Positions 44,546-52,814 of a DNA stretch of 64,000 bases are shown here, piece after piece; the stretch's first letter is position 1, and every line of letters begins with the position of its first letter. A program made the position numbers and the translations under genes. The DNA is from Planctomycetota bacterium (GTDB lineage: Bacteria > Planctomycetota > UBA1135 > GCA-002686595), in the NCBI GenBank assembly GCA_029259595.1, contig JAJDEW010000115.1, positions 1 through 64,000 on the forward strand, read 5' to 3'. The notes under the pieces were generated by a model that was not told where the DNA came from, did no database searches, and saw nothing but the letters and a program-made list of their open reading frames with translations.

Positions 44546-44617
44546 CGTCGTATGCTCGGCGGAATTCGGGCGCGGAGGCTCGCCCGGGGAGAACGTGTCT
44601 GGTAGAGAAAGGCCTGC

Positions 44618-45331
44618 ATGCAGGACTACCAACGACGCTTCATCGATTTCATGGTGCGCTCCGAAGTCCTGACCTTCGGGGACTTCACGACGAAGAGCGG
44701 GCGCAAGACACCGTTCTTCGTGAACACCGGTCGGTACCGGACTGGCGGGCAGCTCAACCGGCTGTCGGCCTTCTACGCCGAGGCGATTCAAGAACGCTTC
44801 GGTGACGGTTTCGACGTCCTCTTCGGGCCGGCCTACAAGGGCATCCCCCTGGTCGTCGGGATCGCGATGGAGCTCGAGCGGACGTACGGCCGCGACGTCG
44901 CCTACGCCTTCAATCGCAAGGAAGCGAAGGACCACGGGGAGGGCGGTGTGCTGGTCGGGCATGCGCTCGGCGACGGAGAGCGCGTCCTGATCGTCGAGGA
45001 TGTGACGACGGCGGGGACGAGCATTCGAGAAACCGTTCCGATCCTGCGCTCGGCGGCCGACGTCGAGCTCGCCGGACTGATCGTTTCGGTCGATCGGATG
45101 GAGCGCGGCCAAGGGGAGAAGAACGCCCTGGACGAACTGGCCGAGGAGTTCGCCTTCGCGACGGGCGCCATCGTGACGATCGAGGACGTGATCGATCACC
45201 TCGAAGGCCGTGCGGTGGACGGAAGCGTCGTTCTCACCGCCGAGCTTGCGGACCGCATGCGGGACTACCGGCGCACGTGGGGCGGTGCGACCGCCGTGGC
45301 CGGTAGCCAGCGCGGTCCGTCCCGCGACTGA
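44618..45331 (+). CDS. pyrE: Orotate phosphoribosyltransferase
   Basis: This 237-residue enzyme makes orotidine 5'-phosphate from orotate and PRPP in pyrimidine synthesis. Seen are FTTKSGRKTPFFVNTG, the family segment LFGPAYKGIPLVVGIA, FNRKEAKDHGEGG (the mobile loop with catalytic Lys/Asp) and the PRPP-binding motif VLIVEDVTTAGTSIRE. It is a little longer than the usual 210-215 residues because of an acidic C-terminal extension. ATG at 44618 has AAAGG six bases upstream. It is alone among pyrimidine genes here. A TATGCT hexamer at 44551-44556 might be its -10. Confidence 0.96.
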   Translation: MQDYQRRFIDFMVRSEVLTFGDFTTKSGRKTPFFVNTGRYRTGGQLNRLSAFYAEAIQERFGDGFDVLFGPAYKGIPLVVGIAMELERTYGRDVAYAFNRKEAKDHGEGGVLVGHALGDGERVLIVEDVTTAGTSIRETVPILRSAADVELAGLIVSVDRMERGQGEKNALDELAEEFAFATGAIVTIEDVIDHLEGRAVDGSVVLTAELADRMRDYRRTWGGATAVAGSQRGPSRD

Positions 45332-45767
45332 AGCCGGAACGGATTTCCTGCCTTTCGGGCCTTGGGGTCGGGACCGAAGCCGGCCGATAAGAGAGTCTCG
45401 AAGGGGGGCCGGGCCGGGCTTGGAATCGTCGATTTCCTGTCGCGTTGCCCGACCTGATCGTGCATCCTTGCACGGGTCGTCCTGACGCCCCCCGGGCAGA
45501 AACCAGGGCTCCGATCGAATGCTTCGCGCTTTTGCGGGGGTTCGCAGGAAGCCGACCCAGTGCCTCGATCGAGGGCCTCCGGACGCACGGGCCGACCCTT
45601 CGGCCGTTTCGCTCGCTAGCGAGCGACGCAGTGACTCGCTGCTTCCGGACCCGGGATCCGCTCCCTACGGGACGCGACCACCCTCTCTCGGGCTCCGCTT
45701 CCGAAGTCGCCTTCGGGCGCGACCTTGTCCCATTTCACGCGGGCCCAGCGGCCCGGCTGGAGCAAAC
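45332..45767. other. Long leader region of rho (436 bases)
   Basis: The region has a possible promoter near its start and several structured elements: a perfect CGTGCA-TCCT-TGCACG hairpin (45459-45474) and the 16-base palindrome CGCTCGCTAGCGAGCG (45610-45625). The reading frame of rho is open upstream to 45519, but codons there look noncoding and a ribosome-binding site points to the TTG at 45768. Rho genes often control themselves through a leader, so regulation here is plausible. Confidence 0.5.
45362..45391 (+). promoter_or_regulatory. Possible rho promoter
   Basis: TTGGGG (45362-45367), an 18-base spacer and GATAAG (45386-45391) lie 30 bases after the pyrE stop. This would give rho a leader of about 370 bases. 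The -10 match is only moderate. Confidence 0.35.
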
Positions 45768-47648
45768 TTGGCATCGAAGAAGACCACCAAGTCCCAGGGG
45801 AGCCTGCCGTTCGGCGCCGGTGCCGTCGAAGGCACGGACGTGGCCTCCCCGCCCGGCAAGACGTCGAAGGCCAAGAAGGCCAAGAAGACGGTCGAAGCCG
45901 AAGAGTCTCCCTCCAAGACGAAAGCGAGCGTTCGCAAGAAGGCTACAAAGGCCACACGCAAGCGAACTGCCGAGCCCGCGGACGACGCAGCAGCGCCCGC
46001 CAAGCCGATCCAGAAGAAGACCGTGCGCCGTTCTCCGGCTCGACAGGCTTCCTCGGTCGAGGCGCCGGCACAGGCTTCGGACAAGACTCCGCGCGAGTCC
46101 CACGATGCACCGAGCGAAGGACGCCGCGAGCCGGCGCAAGCCCGCGCTCCGCGCAACGACCACGCTCCACGCAACGACTCGAAGGATCGTGACGAGTCCA
46201 GCTCGCGTGACGGCGGCCGCTCGGAAGGTGGCGCACCGGCGTCAGGCGAAGGCTCGTCGGAGGGCTCGGTCTCACGACGCGAAGGACGCCGACGTCGCTG
46301 GCAGGACCGGCGCACCCGCCGCAAGCGCCGCAAGGGCCGCGGACAGGAAGGCGGCGGCCCGGGCGACAACCGGGGCGACAACCGGCCGGACGCGCGGGGC
46401 GATGGCCGCGTGGCTCCGCGGGGCCAGGGCTCGGGCGGCGCACCGGCGACGAGCCCGGAAGCGCGCGAGCGCAGCGGTGGGCCCCGGTCGGAGCCCATGC
46501 GAGACAAGCGCCCTGTCAACAAGGCGCGTAGCGACCAAGAGGTCGAAGGCATCCTGCTGGTCGAGAAGGCCAACCACGGTCACCTGCGCAGCGCGGACAA
46601 CGACTACCTTCCGAAGAAGGATGACGTGCACGTGCCGCCGCGGCTCGTTCAGAAGTACATGCTGGGCGAAGGCGCGCTCTTGCGCGGTCGCGCACGCCGT
46701 GGACAAGGACGGCACAAGTGGGAACTCCACGAGCTGACTTCCGTCGACGGAGAGGATCCCTCCGAGTCTCGCCACGTAACGCGCTTCAAACAGCTCACGA
46801 GCATCGACCCCGACTTCCACTATGCGGTCGGCGACGGTAGCGGAGAAGTCTCCCTACGGGTGCTGGATCTCATCTGCCCCGTGGGTCGTGGGCAACGCGG
46901 ATTGATCGTCGCGCCTCCGCGCACGGGCAAGACGATCCTGATGCAGCAGTTCGCCAAGGCGATCGAGACGATCTACCCGGAGGTCGAGCTCATGGTCCTG
47001 CTGATCGACGAACGACCGGAAGAGGCGACCGAGTGGAAGCGCTCGACGAAGGGCCAGGTCTTTGTCAGCACGAACGATGAAATGGCCAAGCGTCACGTCG
47101 AGCTGGCCGAGGTGGTCTGGAAACGTTGCCAGCGCCTGGTCGAGCTAGGCAAGGACGTGATCCTCCTCCTGGACTCGATCACGCGCCTCGGACGGGCCTA
47201 CAACAACGTGAAGGGCAACAGTGGCAAGACGATGTCGGGCGGTATCGACACCCGTGCGCTGGAGCGCCCCAAGCAGTTCTTCGGTTCGGCTCGCAACACC
47301 GAGACCGCCGGCTCACTCACGATCTTGGGCACGACCCTGATCGAGACCGGTAGCCGCATGGACCAGGTGATCTTCGAGGAGTTCAAGGGCACCGGGAACA
47401 TGGAGCTGGTCTTGTCTCGCAAGCTGGCCGACCGGCGCATCTTCCCGGCGATCGACATTCAGAAGTCGGGCACGCGCAAGGACGAGAAGCTCATCTCGAG
47501 CCAGCGTCTGAAGTTGATCAACACCCTGCGTCGCGTACTCCTGCGGATGCATTTCGCCGAGGCCATGGAGCTCCTGATCTCGAAGCTGTGCGACGTCGAA
47601 CGGACCGACGACTTCCTCAATCGCTTCGAGGTCGACCCGGAGGCCTGA
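45768..47648 (+). CDS. rho: Transcription termination factor Rho with long basic N-terminal extension
   Basis: This 626-residue helicase terminates transcription. Residues 1-245 are low-complexity: Lys-rich (KTSKAKKAKKTVEAEE) then Arg/Gly-rich (RRRRWQDRRTRRKRRKGRG). The RNA-binding domain follows (VEGILLVEKANHGHLRS), then the motor: Walker A VAPPRTGKTILMQQ (about 383), LMVLLIDERPEEATEW, VILLLDSITRLGRAYN and GGIDTRALERPKQFFGSARN (Q and R loops). The core alone matches normal Rho length of about 420. TTG at 45768 is chosen: GGAG lies five bases upstream and the in-frame sequence before it is not coding-like. A dispersed repeat copy begins just after the stop. Confidence 0.94.
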   Translation: MASKKTTKSQGSLPFGAGAVEGTDVASPPGKTSKAKKAKKTVEAEESPSKTKASVRKKATKATRKRTAEPADDAAAPAKPIQKKTVRRSPARQASSVEAPAQASDKTPRESHDAPSEGRREPAQARAPRNDHAPRNDSKDRDESSSRDGGRSEGGAPASGEGSSEGSVSRREGRRRRWQDRRTRRKRRKGRGQEGGGPGDNRGDNRPDARGDGRVAPRGQGSGGAPATSPEARERSGGPRSEPMRDKRPVNKARSDQEVEGILLVEKANHGHLRSADNDYLPKKDDVHVPPRLVQKYMLGEGALLRGRARRGQGRHKWELHELTSVDGEDPSESRHVTRFKQLTSIDPDFHYAVGDGSGEVSLRVLDLICPVGRGQRGLIVAPPRTGKTILMQQFAKAIETIYPEVELMVLLIDERPEEATEWKRSTKGQVFVSTNDEMAKRHVELAEVVWKRCQRLVELGKDVILLLDSITRLGRAYNNVKGNSGKTMSGGIDTRALERPKQFFGSARNTETAGSLTILGTTLIETGSRMDQVIFEEFKGTGNMELVLSRKLADRRIFPAIDIQKSGTRKDEKLISSQRLKLINTLRRVLLRMHFAEAMELLISKLCDVERTDDFLNRFEVDPEA

Positions 47649-47662
47649 GAATCCCTTGGGAG

Positions 47663-47707
47663 CGTCGTCCGGCGCCCTGACGACGTCCTCCACGGCGGTG
47701 CGGCACC
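47663..47707 (+). repeat. Dispersed 3'-flank repeat, copy D (downstream of rho)
   Basis: Starting 14 bases after the rho stop: CGTCGTCCGGCGCCCTGACG, then ACGTCCTCCACGGCGGTGCG and GCACC. Similarity to copy A extends through about 47735 (AAGCT-GCGTCGAGTTCACGG). The core folds as CGTCGTC-CGGCGCCCT-GACGACG, a perfect 7-base-pair stem in this copy. Confidence 0.7.
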
Positions 47708-47871
47708 AGCCAAGCTGCGTCGAGTTCACGGGGTCACCTGCGCCTCCCTTCGCGCTCACGGATGCCGACGCCCTGGCATTCGAGGTGCGCCCTTTCGACG
47801 TCGGCCAGCGAGGGTTGCTCGAAACCGCAGCTTCACGGACGGCGTCGCTCCGCGGTGGAAGTTCACGGTCA

Positions 47872-47900
47872 TTGGAGGTCCGCGCGACTTGGCGTAACCT
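47872..47900 (+). promoter_or_regulatory. Promoter for the Gld-type ABC operon
   Basis: TTGGAG (47872-47877), exactly 17 bases, and TAACCT (47895-47900) lie 72 bases before the ATG at 47973. The same TTGGAG-17-TAnnnT pattern occurs before guaB. Confidence 0.55.
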
Positions 47901-47972
47901 CTCGCGATCTCCTGGGCCGCTCCGCGCGGTCGAGGACGCTTGCAGGCCGGGACCCAGTCCCCGCAACGCTCG

Positions 47973-48947
47973 ATGATCCGGGTCGAAGAGCTCACGAAGC
48001 GCTACGGCGAAACGGCTGCGGTCGACCGCGTCTCCTTCACGGTGGAGCGCGGTGAAGTCGTCGGTTTCCTGGGCCCCAACGGGGCCGGCAAGTCGACCAC
48101 GATGCGTATTCTCACGGGCTTCCTCCAGGCGGACGGCGGGGCGGCCTGGATCGGGGACGCGCGTGTCGACCCGGATGCCATCGAGGTGAAGCGACGGATC
48201 GGCTATCTCCCCGAGAGCACGCCGCTCGTCCGTCGCATGCGCGTGACCGAGTCCCTGGACTCCGTCGCGCGCCTACGAGGAATGACACCGGCCGAACGCC
48301 GCGGAGCCCTGGAGCGCGTGGTCGAAGCCTGCGGGCTCGCGGCCTGGACGCGGAAGCGGATCCGGACGCTGTCCAAGGGCTATCGCCAGCGCGTGGGGCT
48401 GGCCCAGGCGCTCGTCTCGGATCCCGAGGTTCTGATCCTCGACGAGCCGACGAGCGGGCTCGATCCCCAGGAACGTGGTCGGATCCGCGACCTCGTTCGC
48501 GAGCTGGGCCGCACGAAGACCGTTTTGCTCTCGACGCACGTCCTGTCCGAAGTGCAGGCCGTTTGCCAACGCGCGATCATCCTGGCCCGGGGTCGAGTGC
48601 TGGCGGACGGTCCTCTGCGCAGCCTGGGAGATCAGCTCGGCGGGGCGGGTTCGAGCGAGCTCGGCCTGACCCTGTCCGGACTGGCTCACGACGCCCGCGT
48701 TGAAGCCGAGCTCGGGGCCCTGCCCGGTGTCGAGGGCATCGTCCGCGTCGACGCCGCGCCGGCTACGGCGGGACGCGCGTCGTTTCTGCTGCGCGTGAGC
48801 GAGCGCGAGACGGCGGCCGCAGGCATCTCCGACCGAGCTCGCCACTTCGCCTGGACGATCCTCGAGCTGCGGCACGAGGGGCCGAGCCTGGAGCGCGTCT
48901 TCCTGCAGCTCGTCGAGGCCTTCGACGAGCGGGAGGGGCCGGCGTGA
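47973..48947 (+). CDS. ABC transporter ATP-binding protein (GldA-type)
   Basis: This 324-residue ATPase has Walker A GPNGAGKSTTMRIL (about residue 35), Q-loop IGYLPESTPLV, signature LSKGYRQRVGLAQAL, Walker B VLILDEPTSGLDPQE and the H-loop LLSTHVLSEV. The extra C-terminal domain of about 100 residues is typical of GldA and related ABC-2 exporter ATPases. The next gene's GTG overlaps its stop. The ATG at 47973 begins the conserved MIRVEELTKRYGE strand. It drives the permease encoded next. Confidence 0.93.
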   Translation: MIRVEELTKRYGETAAVDRVSFTVERGEVVGFLGPNGAGKSTTMRILTGFLQADGGAAWIGDARVDPDAIEVKRRIGYLPESTPLVRRMRVTESLDSVARLRGMTPAERRGALERVVEACGLAAWTRKRIRTLSKGYRQRVGLAQALVSDPEVLILDEPTSGLDPQERGRIRDLVRELGRTKTVLLSTHVLSEVQAVCQRAIILARGRVLADGPLRSLGDQLGGAGSSELGLTLSGLAHDARVEAELGALPGVEGIVRVDAAPATAGRASFLLRVSERETAAAGISDRARHFAWTILELRHEGPSLERVFLQLVEAFDEREGPA

Positions 48948-49693
48948 GCGCCGTGGCAGCCGTGTTTCGGCGCGAGCTCGGTGGAGCGCTGGACTCCCCG
49001 GTGGCGTGGGCCGGGACCGTACTCTTCGTGGTCGGTCTGCACGTCCTGTTCTTCTTCCTCGGCTATCCGATCGGCGATCAACGCCTGCCCGGCTTCTGGG
49101 CGGGAGGCCTCGCCTCGCTCGACGCGCTGTTCGTGTGGTTGCCACCGATCTACGCGATCCTCGCGCCGGCCCTGACGATGGGCTCCTGGGCGCGCGAGTT
49201 CCGCGAAGGCACCGACGAGCTCCTCTTGACCCAGCCCGTGACGATCCGCGCATTGGTCGCGGGCAAGTTCGCCGCCTCCTTCGCCCTGCTGGGCGCGATG
49301 AGCCTCGTCGCGATCCTGTCGGCGGCGCTCGTCGTCGCCTCGGTCGGACCGTTGGACTGGGGCACGGTCTGGGGCGGTCTGGCGGGCGCGCTCGCGCTGG
49401 CGGCCATCCATGTCGCCGTCGGGCTCTTGGCCTCGGCCGTCGGGCAGGAAGAGTTGGTCGCGTTCCTGCTCGGGTCGATCGTTCTCTTGATCCTCTGGGC
49501 CGCGGGTCTGTTCGTTCGCGTCCTGCCTCCGACCTGGGCCGAGGCGCTCTGGTACGCGAGCCCGAGCCTGCACTTTCTCGAGGGCGGCGCACGCGGGCTG
49601 TTCGACCTGCGCGACGTCGTTCACGCCGCGCTGGCGGTAGGAGCAGCGCTCGTCTTGAACGGCGTCGTGCTGGTTGGGAGGCGCTGGCGATGA
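48944..49693 (+). CDS. ABC-2-type permease (GldF-like)
   Basis: This 249-residue protein has six hydrophobic helices in the ABC-2 pattern: AGTVLFVVGLHVLFFFLGY, WLPPIYAILAPALTMGSW, the REFREGTDELLLTQPVT segment before the third helix, then SFALLGAMSLVAILSAAL and two pairs. The REGTxELLLTxPV motif is characteristic of GldF and the related NosY-type permeases. It overlaps its ATPase by four bases and the next gene by four bases. Substrate is unknown. Confidence 0.9.
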   Translation: MSAVAAVFRRELGGALDSPVAWAGTVLFVVGLHVLFFFLGYPIGDQRLPGFWAGGLASLDALFVWLPPIYAILAPALTMGSWAREFREGTDELLLTQPVTIRALVAGKFAASFALLGAMSLVAILSAALVVASVGPLDWGTVWGGLAGALALAAIHVAVGLLASAVGQEELVAFLLGSIVLLILWAAGLFVRVLPPTWAEALWYASPSLHFLEGGARGLFDLRDVVHAALAVGAALVLNGVVLVGRRWR

Positions 49694-51342
49694 GCAGGGG
49701 ACGAACGAGCTGGCGCTTCAACGCCTGGCTCAGTGCAGCGCTCTTGCTCGCGATCCTGGTCGTTGCGAACGGCTTGGCGCGCGAACACCTCGCCTGGCGC
49801 GTGGACTGTTCGGAGGACGGACTCTATACGCCGAGCCCGGTCGGGAAGCGCCTGGTCGAGGGACTCGAGGATCATCTGAGAGTCGAGGCCTTCTTCAGCG
49901 GCGAGGTCCGACTGGGTCCGGTGCAGATCGCCAAGCGGCGCCTGACGGACCAGCTCGAGGAACTGCGGGACGACGCGCGCGGCCGGATCGAGCTCGTGTT
50001 CGAGGATCCCAACGCTTCGTCCGAGGCGCGTGTCTCGGCGGACCGCTTCGGGATCCGGCCCGTGCCCCTGAAGGCGGTGCAGGGCACTTCGCTCGTGTCG
50101 CAGGACGTCTATCTCGGGCTCGTCCTGCGCTACCGCGAGCGCGAGCGCGTCATCCCGTTCGTGCTGCCACAGGAGTTCGAGTTCGTCTTCCTGTCGGCGC
50201 TCTCGGACCTCACACGGCCGACGCGGGGCGTCGTCGGCTTTCTCGTCGACGATGGAACGGGGAAGGCCGACGATCCGTTTCAACAGGCGCGGCGACTCCT
50301 GACCGATCGGTTCACGGTGCTGGAGGTGCTGGACCTCGATCGCGGAGAGGACGTGCCGCCGTCGCTCGACGTGCTTGTCGTCGCGCGCCCGCGCCTCGCT
50401 GCGCGCTCCGCCGCGGCGGTCGATCGCTACCTGCAAGGCGGGGGCCGTGCGCTCTTTCTCTGCGACCGTACGGTCGTCGATCTGGCCCGAGGTGCCCTGA
50501 CGGAGATCGAGGACGGCTGCAGCGCTCTGTTCGAGGCCTGGGGACTCGCGTTGTCCGAGAAGCTGGCCTGGGATCAGTTGCGCTCGAACACGATCCGCAC
50601 GGCTCTCACGACGACCGATGGCACGCGCGAAGTGCGCGTGCAGTTTCCCTATTGGGTCCACGTCGACCAGGATGGGGTGCAACGCGAGCTGCCGGCGACC
50701 GCGCGCGTTCCGGGCTGTGATCTCTTTTGGAGTCATGCGGTCCTGAAAGCCAACGGACCGGTCGCTGGGCTCGAATGCACGACGCTGCTCGAGAGCTCGC
50801 CGCAGACGTGGCTCGTCTCCGCGGTCGGTGCGGCGATCGTGGATCCGAACGTGCTCTCGTCCAAGGGCGTCGCCTTGCTCGCGCAGGGCGGCGAACGGAG
50901 CTACCCGCTCGCGGTCGCTCTGCGCGGTCCCTTGCCCTCGGCTTTCGGGGATGGAACGAGCGAGACTCAGGTCGTGGTCGTGGGTGACTCCGACTGGGTG
51001 TCCGACGGGAAGTTCTTCACGACGCGCAACGAGCTGCTCTTCCAGAACCTGGTCGACTGGTTGGCCCAGGAGGACGAGCTCCTGGCCTTGCGTTCGCGCT
51101 TGCCCGTCGACCGCAAGATCGACGACTTCCTCGAGGCGGAGCGCCTCTCGCGCGGACTCGCGACCCTGGTCGAGATCCAAGGCTCGAGCGAGACCAGCGA
51201 GCTCTTGTCCTCCCTCGAAGCGGAGGCTGCCGATGCGGCGCGGCGGCGGCGCTGGTTGCACATGGCGGCGGGGACGGGGGGAGGCCTCGCGGCCGCATTC
51301 GTGGCGTTGTTCGCCTTTCGTGCTCTCCTGACCCGACCATGA
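49690..51342 (+). CDS. GldG-family ABC transporter accessory protein
   Basis: This 550-residue protein has an N-terminal membrane helix (LSAALLLAILVVANGLA), a long exported region and a C-terminal helix (AAFVALFAFRALL). The start of the exported part shows the GldG/IftA-like pattern (DLYTPSPVGKRLVEGL-like stretch here CSEDGLYTPSPVGKRLVEGL; FVLPQEFEFVFLSALSDLT), and QVVVVGDSDWVSDG precedes the LFQNLVDWLAQED tail typical of the family. In Bacteroidota GldA, F and G form an ABC complex tied to gliding or secretion; relatives are found in many phyla. ATG at 49690 overlaps the permease stop. Confidence 0.88.
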   Translation: MSRGRTSWRFNAWLSAALLLAILVVANGLAREHLAWRVDCSEDGLYTPSPVGKRLVEGLEDHLRVEAFFSGEVRLGPVQIAKRRLTDQLEELRDDARGRIELVFEDPNASSEARVSADRFGIRPVPLKAVQGTSLVSQDVYLGLVLRYRERERVIPFVLPQEFEFVFLSALSDLTRPTRGVVGFLVDDGTGKADDPFQQARRLLTDRFTVLEVLDLDRGEDVPPSLDVLVVARPRLAARSAAAVDRYLQGGGRALFLCDRTVVDLARGALTEIEDGCSALFEAWGLALSEKLAWDQLRSNTIRTALTTTDGTREVRVQFPYWVHVDQDGVQRELPATARVPGCDLFWSHAVLKANGPVAGLECTTLLESSPQTWLVSAVGAAIVDPNVLSSKGVALLAQGGERSYPLAVALRGPLPSAFGDGTSETQVVVVGDSDWVSDGKFFTTRNELLFQNLVDWLAQEDELLALRSRLPVDRKIDDFLEAERLSRGLATLVEIQGSSETSELLSSLEAEAADAARRRRWLHMAAGTGGGLAAAFVALFAFRALLTRP

Positions 51343-52247
51343 TGCTCGAACGCCGCAACCTGGTTCTGGGAGGGGTTCTCGTGACGTTGCTGGCTCTCGA
51401 GCTGGTGTTGCGCGAGCCGGATGTCACCGATGGGCTCGATGGGCCCTTCTTCGCCGACTTCCGTCGGGATGACGTGCAGCGGCTCGTGATCGCAACGGAG
51501 TCGGACGCGCTCGCACTCTCGCGAACGGAGAGCGGTTGGGGACTCGAAGAGCTGGACAACTTCCCGGTGGTTCCGGCCGCGGTCGATCGCATCCTGGTTC
51601 GCCTCGCCGGCTTGCGCGAGCGCGACGTCGTGAGCCGGGACGCTTCGTCGCACGAAAGCCTGGGTGTGGGCGAACGGCCGCCGCGGAGAATCCGAGTCGA
51701 AGGAGAGGGGGGCGTCGTTCTGCTCGATCTCTTGCAAGGCGAGACCGATCCTGGCTCCAGCTTCCTGCGTGCCAGCGGAACGGACGACGTCGTTCGGGCT
51801 ACGGGCTTGGCGCTGGTCTCGACCGAACCGAGTTCGTTCTGGGACACGCGCCTGGTACAGGTCGATCCGAGCGCGCTGCGTGGCGTCACCCTCACCGTGG
51901 CGGATGCCGCGGCGCGTCTCGAACTCGAGCGCGGTTCTGCGGGACGCTGGGAGACAGGAGAGGGGACCGTGAGCGTCGCTGGAGCCGAGGTCGACCGGCT
52001 CTTGCGGGCGGCCAACGGCAGCTACGGTGCTGACGTGGTCCTCGGCGCACCGACTGGCGAGGTGCTCCTGGACGTCCGCTTCGTACTCGAGGGTGGGGAG
52101 AGCTCGGGACTGCGTCTCGTTGCCACGGCCGAGCAGATCTGGGCCACGAACCCCGTCCTGGGCGAAGCGTGGAGCCTGGCGCTGCCGGGTGCAGCGGTGC
52201 AGCGCCTGCTGGACGCCGCGCGTGCGATCGTGAGCGCCGCGCGCTGA
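51339..52247 (+). CDS. DUF4340-domain exported protein
   Basis: This 302-residue protein has an N-terminal helix (VLGGVLVTLLALELVL) and a beta-rich exported part matching DUF4340, the usual partner gene after GldG: FRRDDVQRLVIATESDALAL, WGLEELDNFPVVPAAVDRIL, and the closing SSFWDTRLVQVDPSAL segment. It overlaps GldG by four bases, so the four genes form one operon. Its TGA abuts the stop codon of the convergent Nudix gene with no base between them. Confidence 0.87.
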   Translation: MMLERRNLVLGGVLVTLLALELVLREPDVTDGLDGPFFADFRRDDVQRLVIATESDALALSRTESGWGLEELDNFPVVPAAVDRILVRLAGLRERDVVSRDASSHESLGVGERPPRRIRVEGEGGVVLLDLLQGETDPGSSFLRASGTDDVVRATGLALVSTEPSSFWDTRLVQVDPSALRGVTLTVADAAARLELERGSAGRWETGEGTVSVAGAEVDRLLRAANGSYGADVVLGAPTGEVLLDVRFVLEGGESSGLRLVATAEQIWATNPVLGEAWSLALPGAAVQRLLDAARAIVSAAR

Positions 52248-52814
52248 TCAGCTCCGGCGCGCGAAGTGGTGGTAGAGCGCGATGGTCGTGAAGCCGTCCT
52301 CGAACTCGGCGGCGACGAGGCGCTGGCGTACGTCCTCGGCAGCGAGGACGCGCGGGAAGAAGCGCTCCGCGGCGTCCGGCTGGGGAGCGTCTTCTTGGAT
52401 GCAGTCGTGGGCGATGAAGACGTGTGCGAAATGCGCGCTGATGCCGTTCGAGGGATAGAAGCCGCCGACGCGCTCCAACCGGCCCGGGCGGTAGCCGGTC
52501 TCTTCCAGGAGCTCGCGTTCCGCGGCGCGCTCGGGGGTCTCGCCTGCGTCGATACGCCCGGCCGGGATCTCCCAGTGGGAGCGCCCGTGCGGGTGGCGAA
52601 ACTGCCAGAGCATCACGATCGAGCCATCGGGCAGGACCGGAACGACCGCGACGGCATCGGAGATCTCGAAGACGTGATACTCCTGGAGCGCGCCGTCCGC
52701 CAACTCGACGACGTCACGTCTCAACCCACACCACGGCGAGTCGTAGATGCGCTCGCTGGAGCGGATGGGAAACGGGTCGAAGGGGGGCGGGTTCGGCGGG
52801 GGCGACGTGCTCAC
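52248..52814 (-). CDS. Nudix hydrolase (ADP-ribose pyrophosphatase-like)
   Basis: This 188-residue protein has a full Nudix box, GRIDAGETPERAAERELLEE then TGY (about residues 88-110), preceded by AVVPVLPDGSIVMLWQFRH and WEIPAGR, the arrangement of ADP-ribose or nucleotide-sugar pyrophosphatases. The start GTG at 52814 overlaps the stop codon of the pyruvate dehydrogenase gene (GTGA), so it is translated after that gene. A housecleaning role for a nucleotide diphosphate derivative is likely; linkage with PDH suggests a cofactor such as NADH or CoA, but that is only inference. Confidence 0.9.
   Translation of the reverse strand: MSTSPPPNPPPFDPFPIRSSERIYDSPWCGLRRDVVELADGALQEYHVFEISDAVAVVPVLPDGSIVMLWQFRHPHGRSHWEIPAGRIDAGETPERAAERELLEETGYRPGRLERVGGFYPSNGISAHFAHVFIAHDCIQEDAPQPDAAERFFPRVLAAEDVRQRLVAAEFEDGFTTIALYHHFARRS

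Larger units (their letters stand above)
47649..47972. other. rho-ABC operon intergenic region (324 bases)
   Basis: It contains repeat copy D at its left end and, at its right end, a good promoter (47872-47900) for the ABC operon. I see no gene between them; the open frame at 47656 begins inside the repeat and lacks support. Confidence 0.5.

Noticed and set aside
41567-45199. Minus-strand frame of 1210 codons opposite the hybrid kinase and pyrE
   Set aside because: It shadows two clear genes and lacks any recognisable fold or start signal.
47656-47976. 106-codon open frame after rho
   Set aside because: It starts inside repeat copy D and runs through the ABC operon promoter; the shared frame with copy A is broken in copy B.
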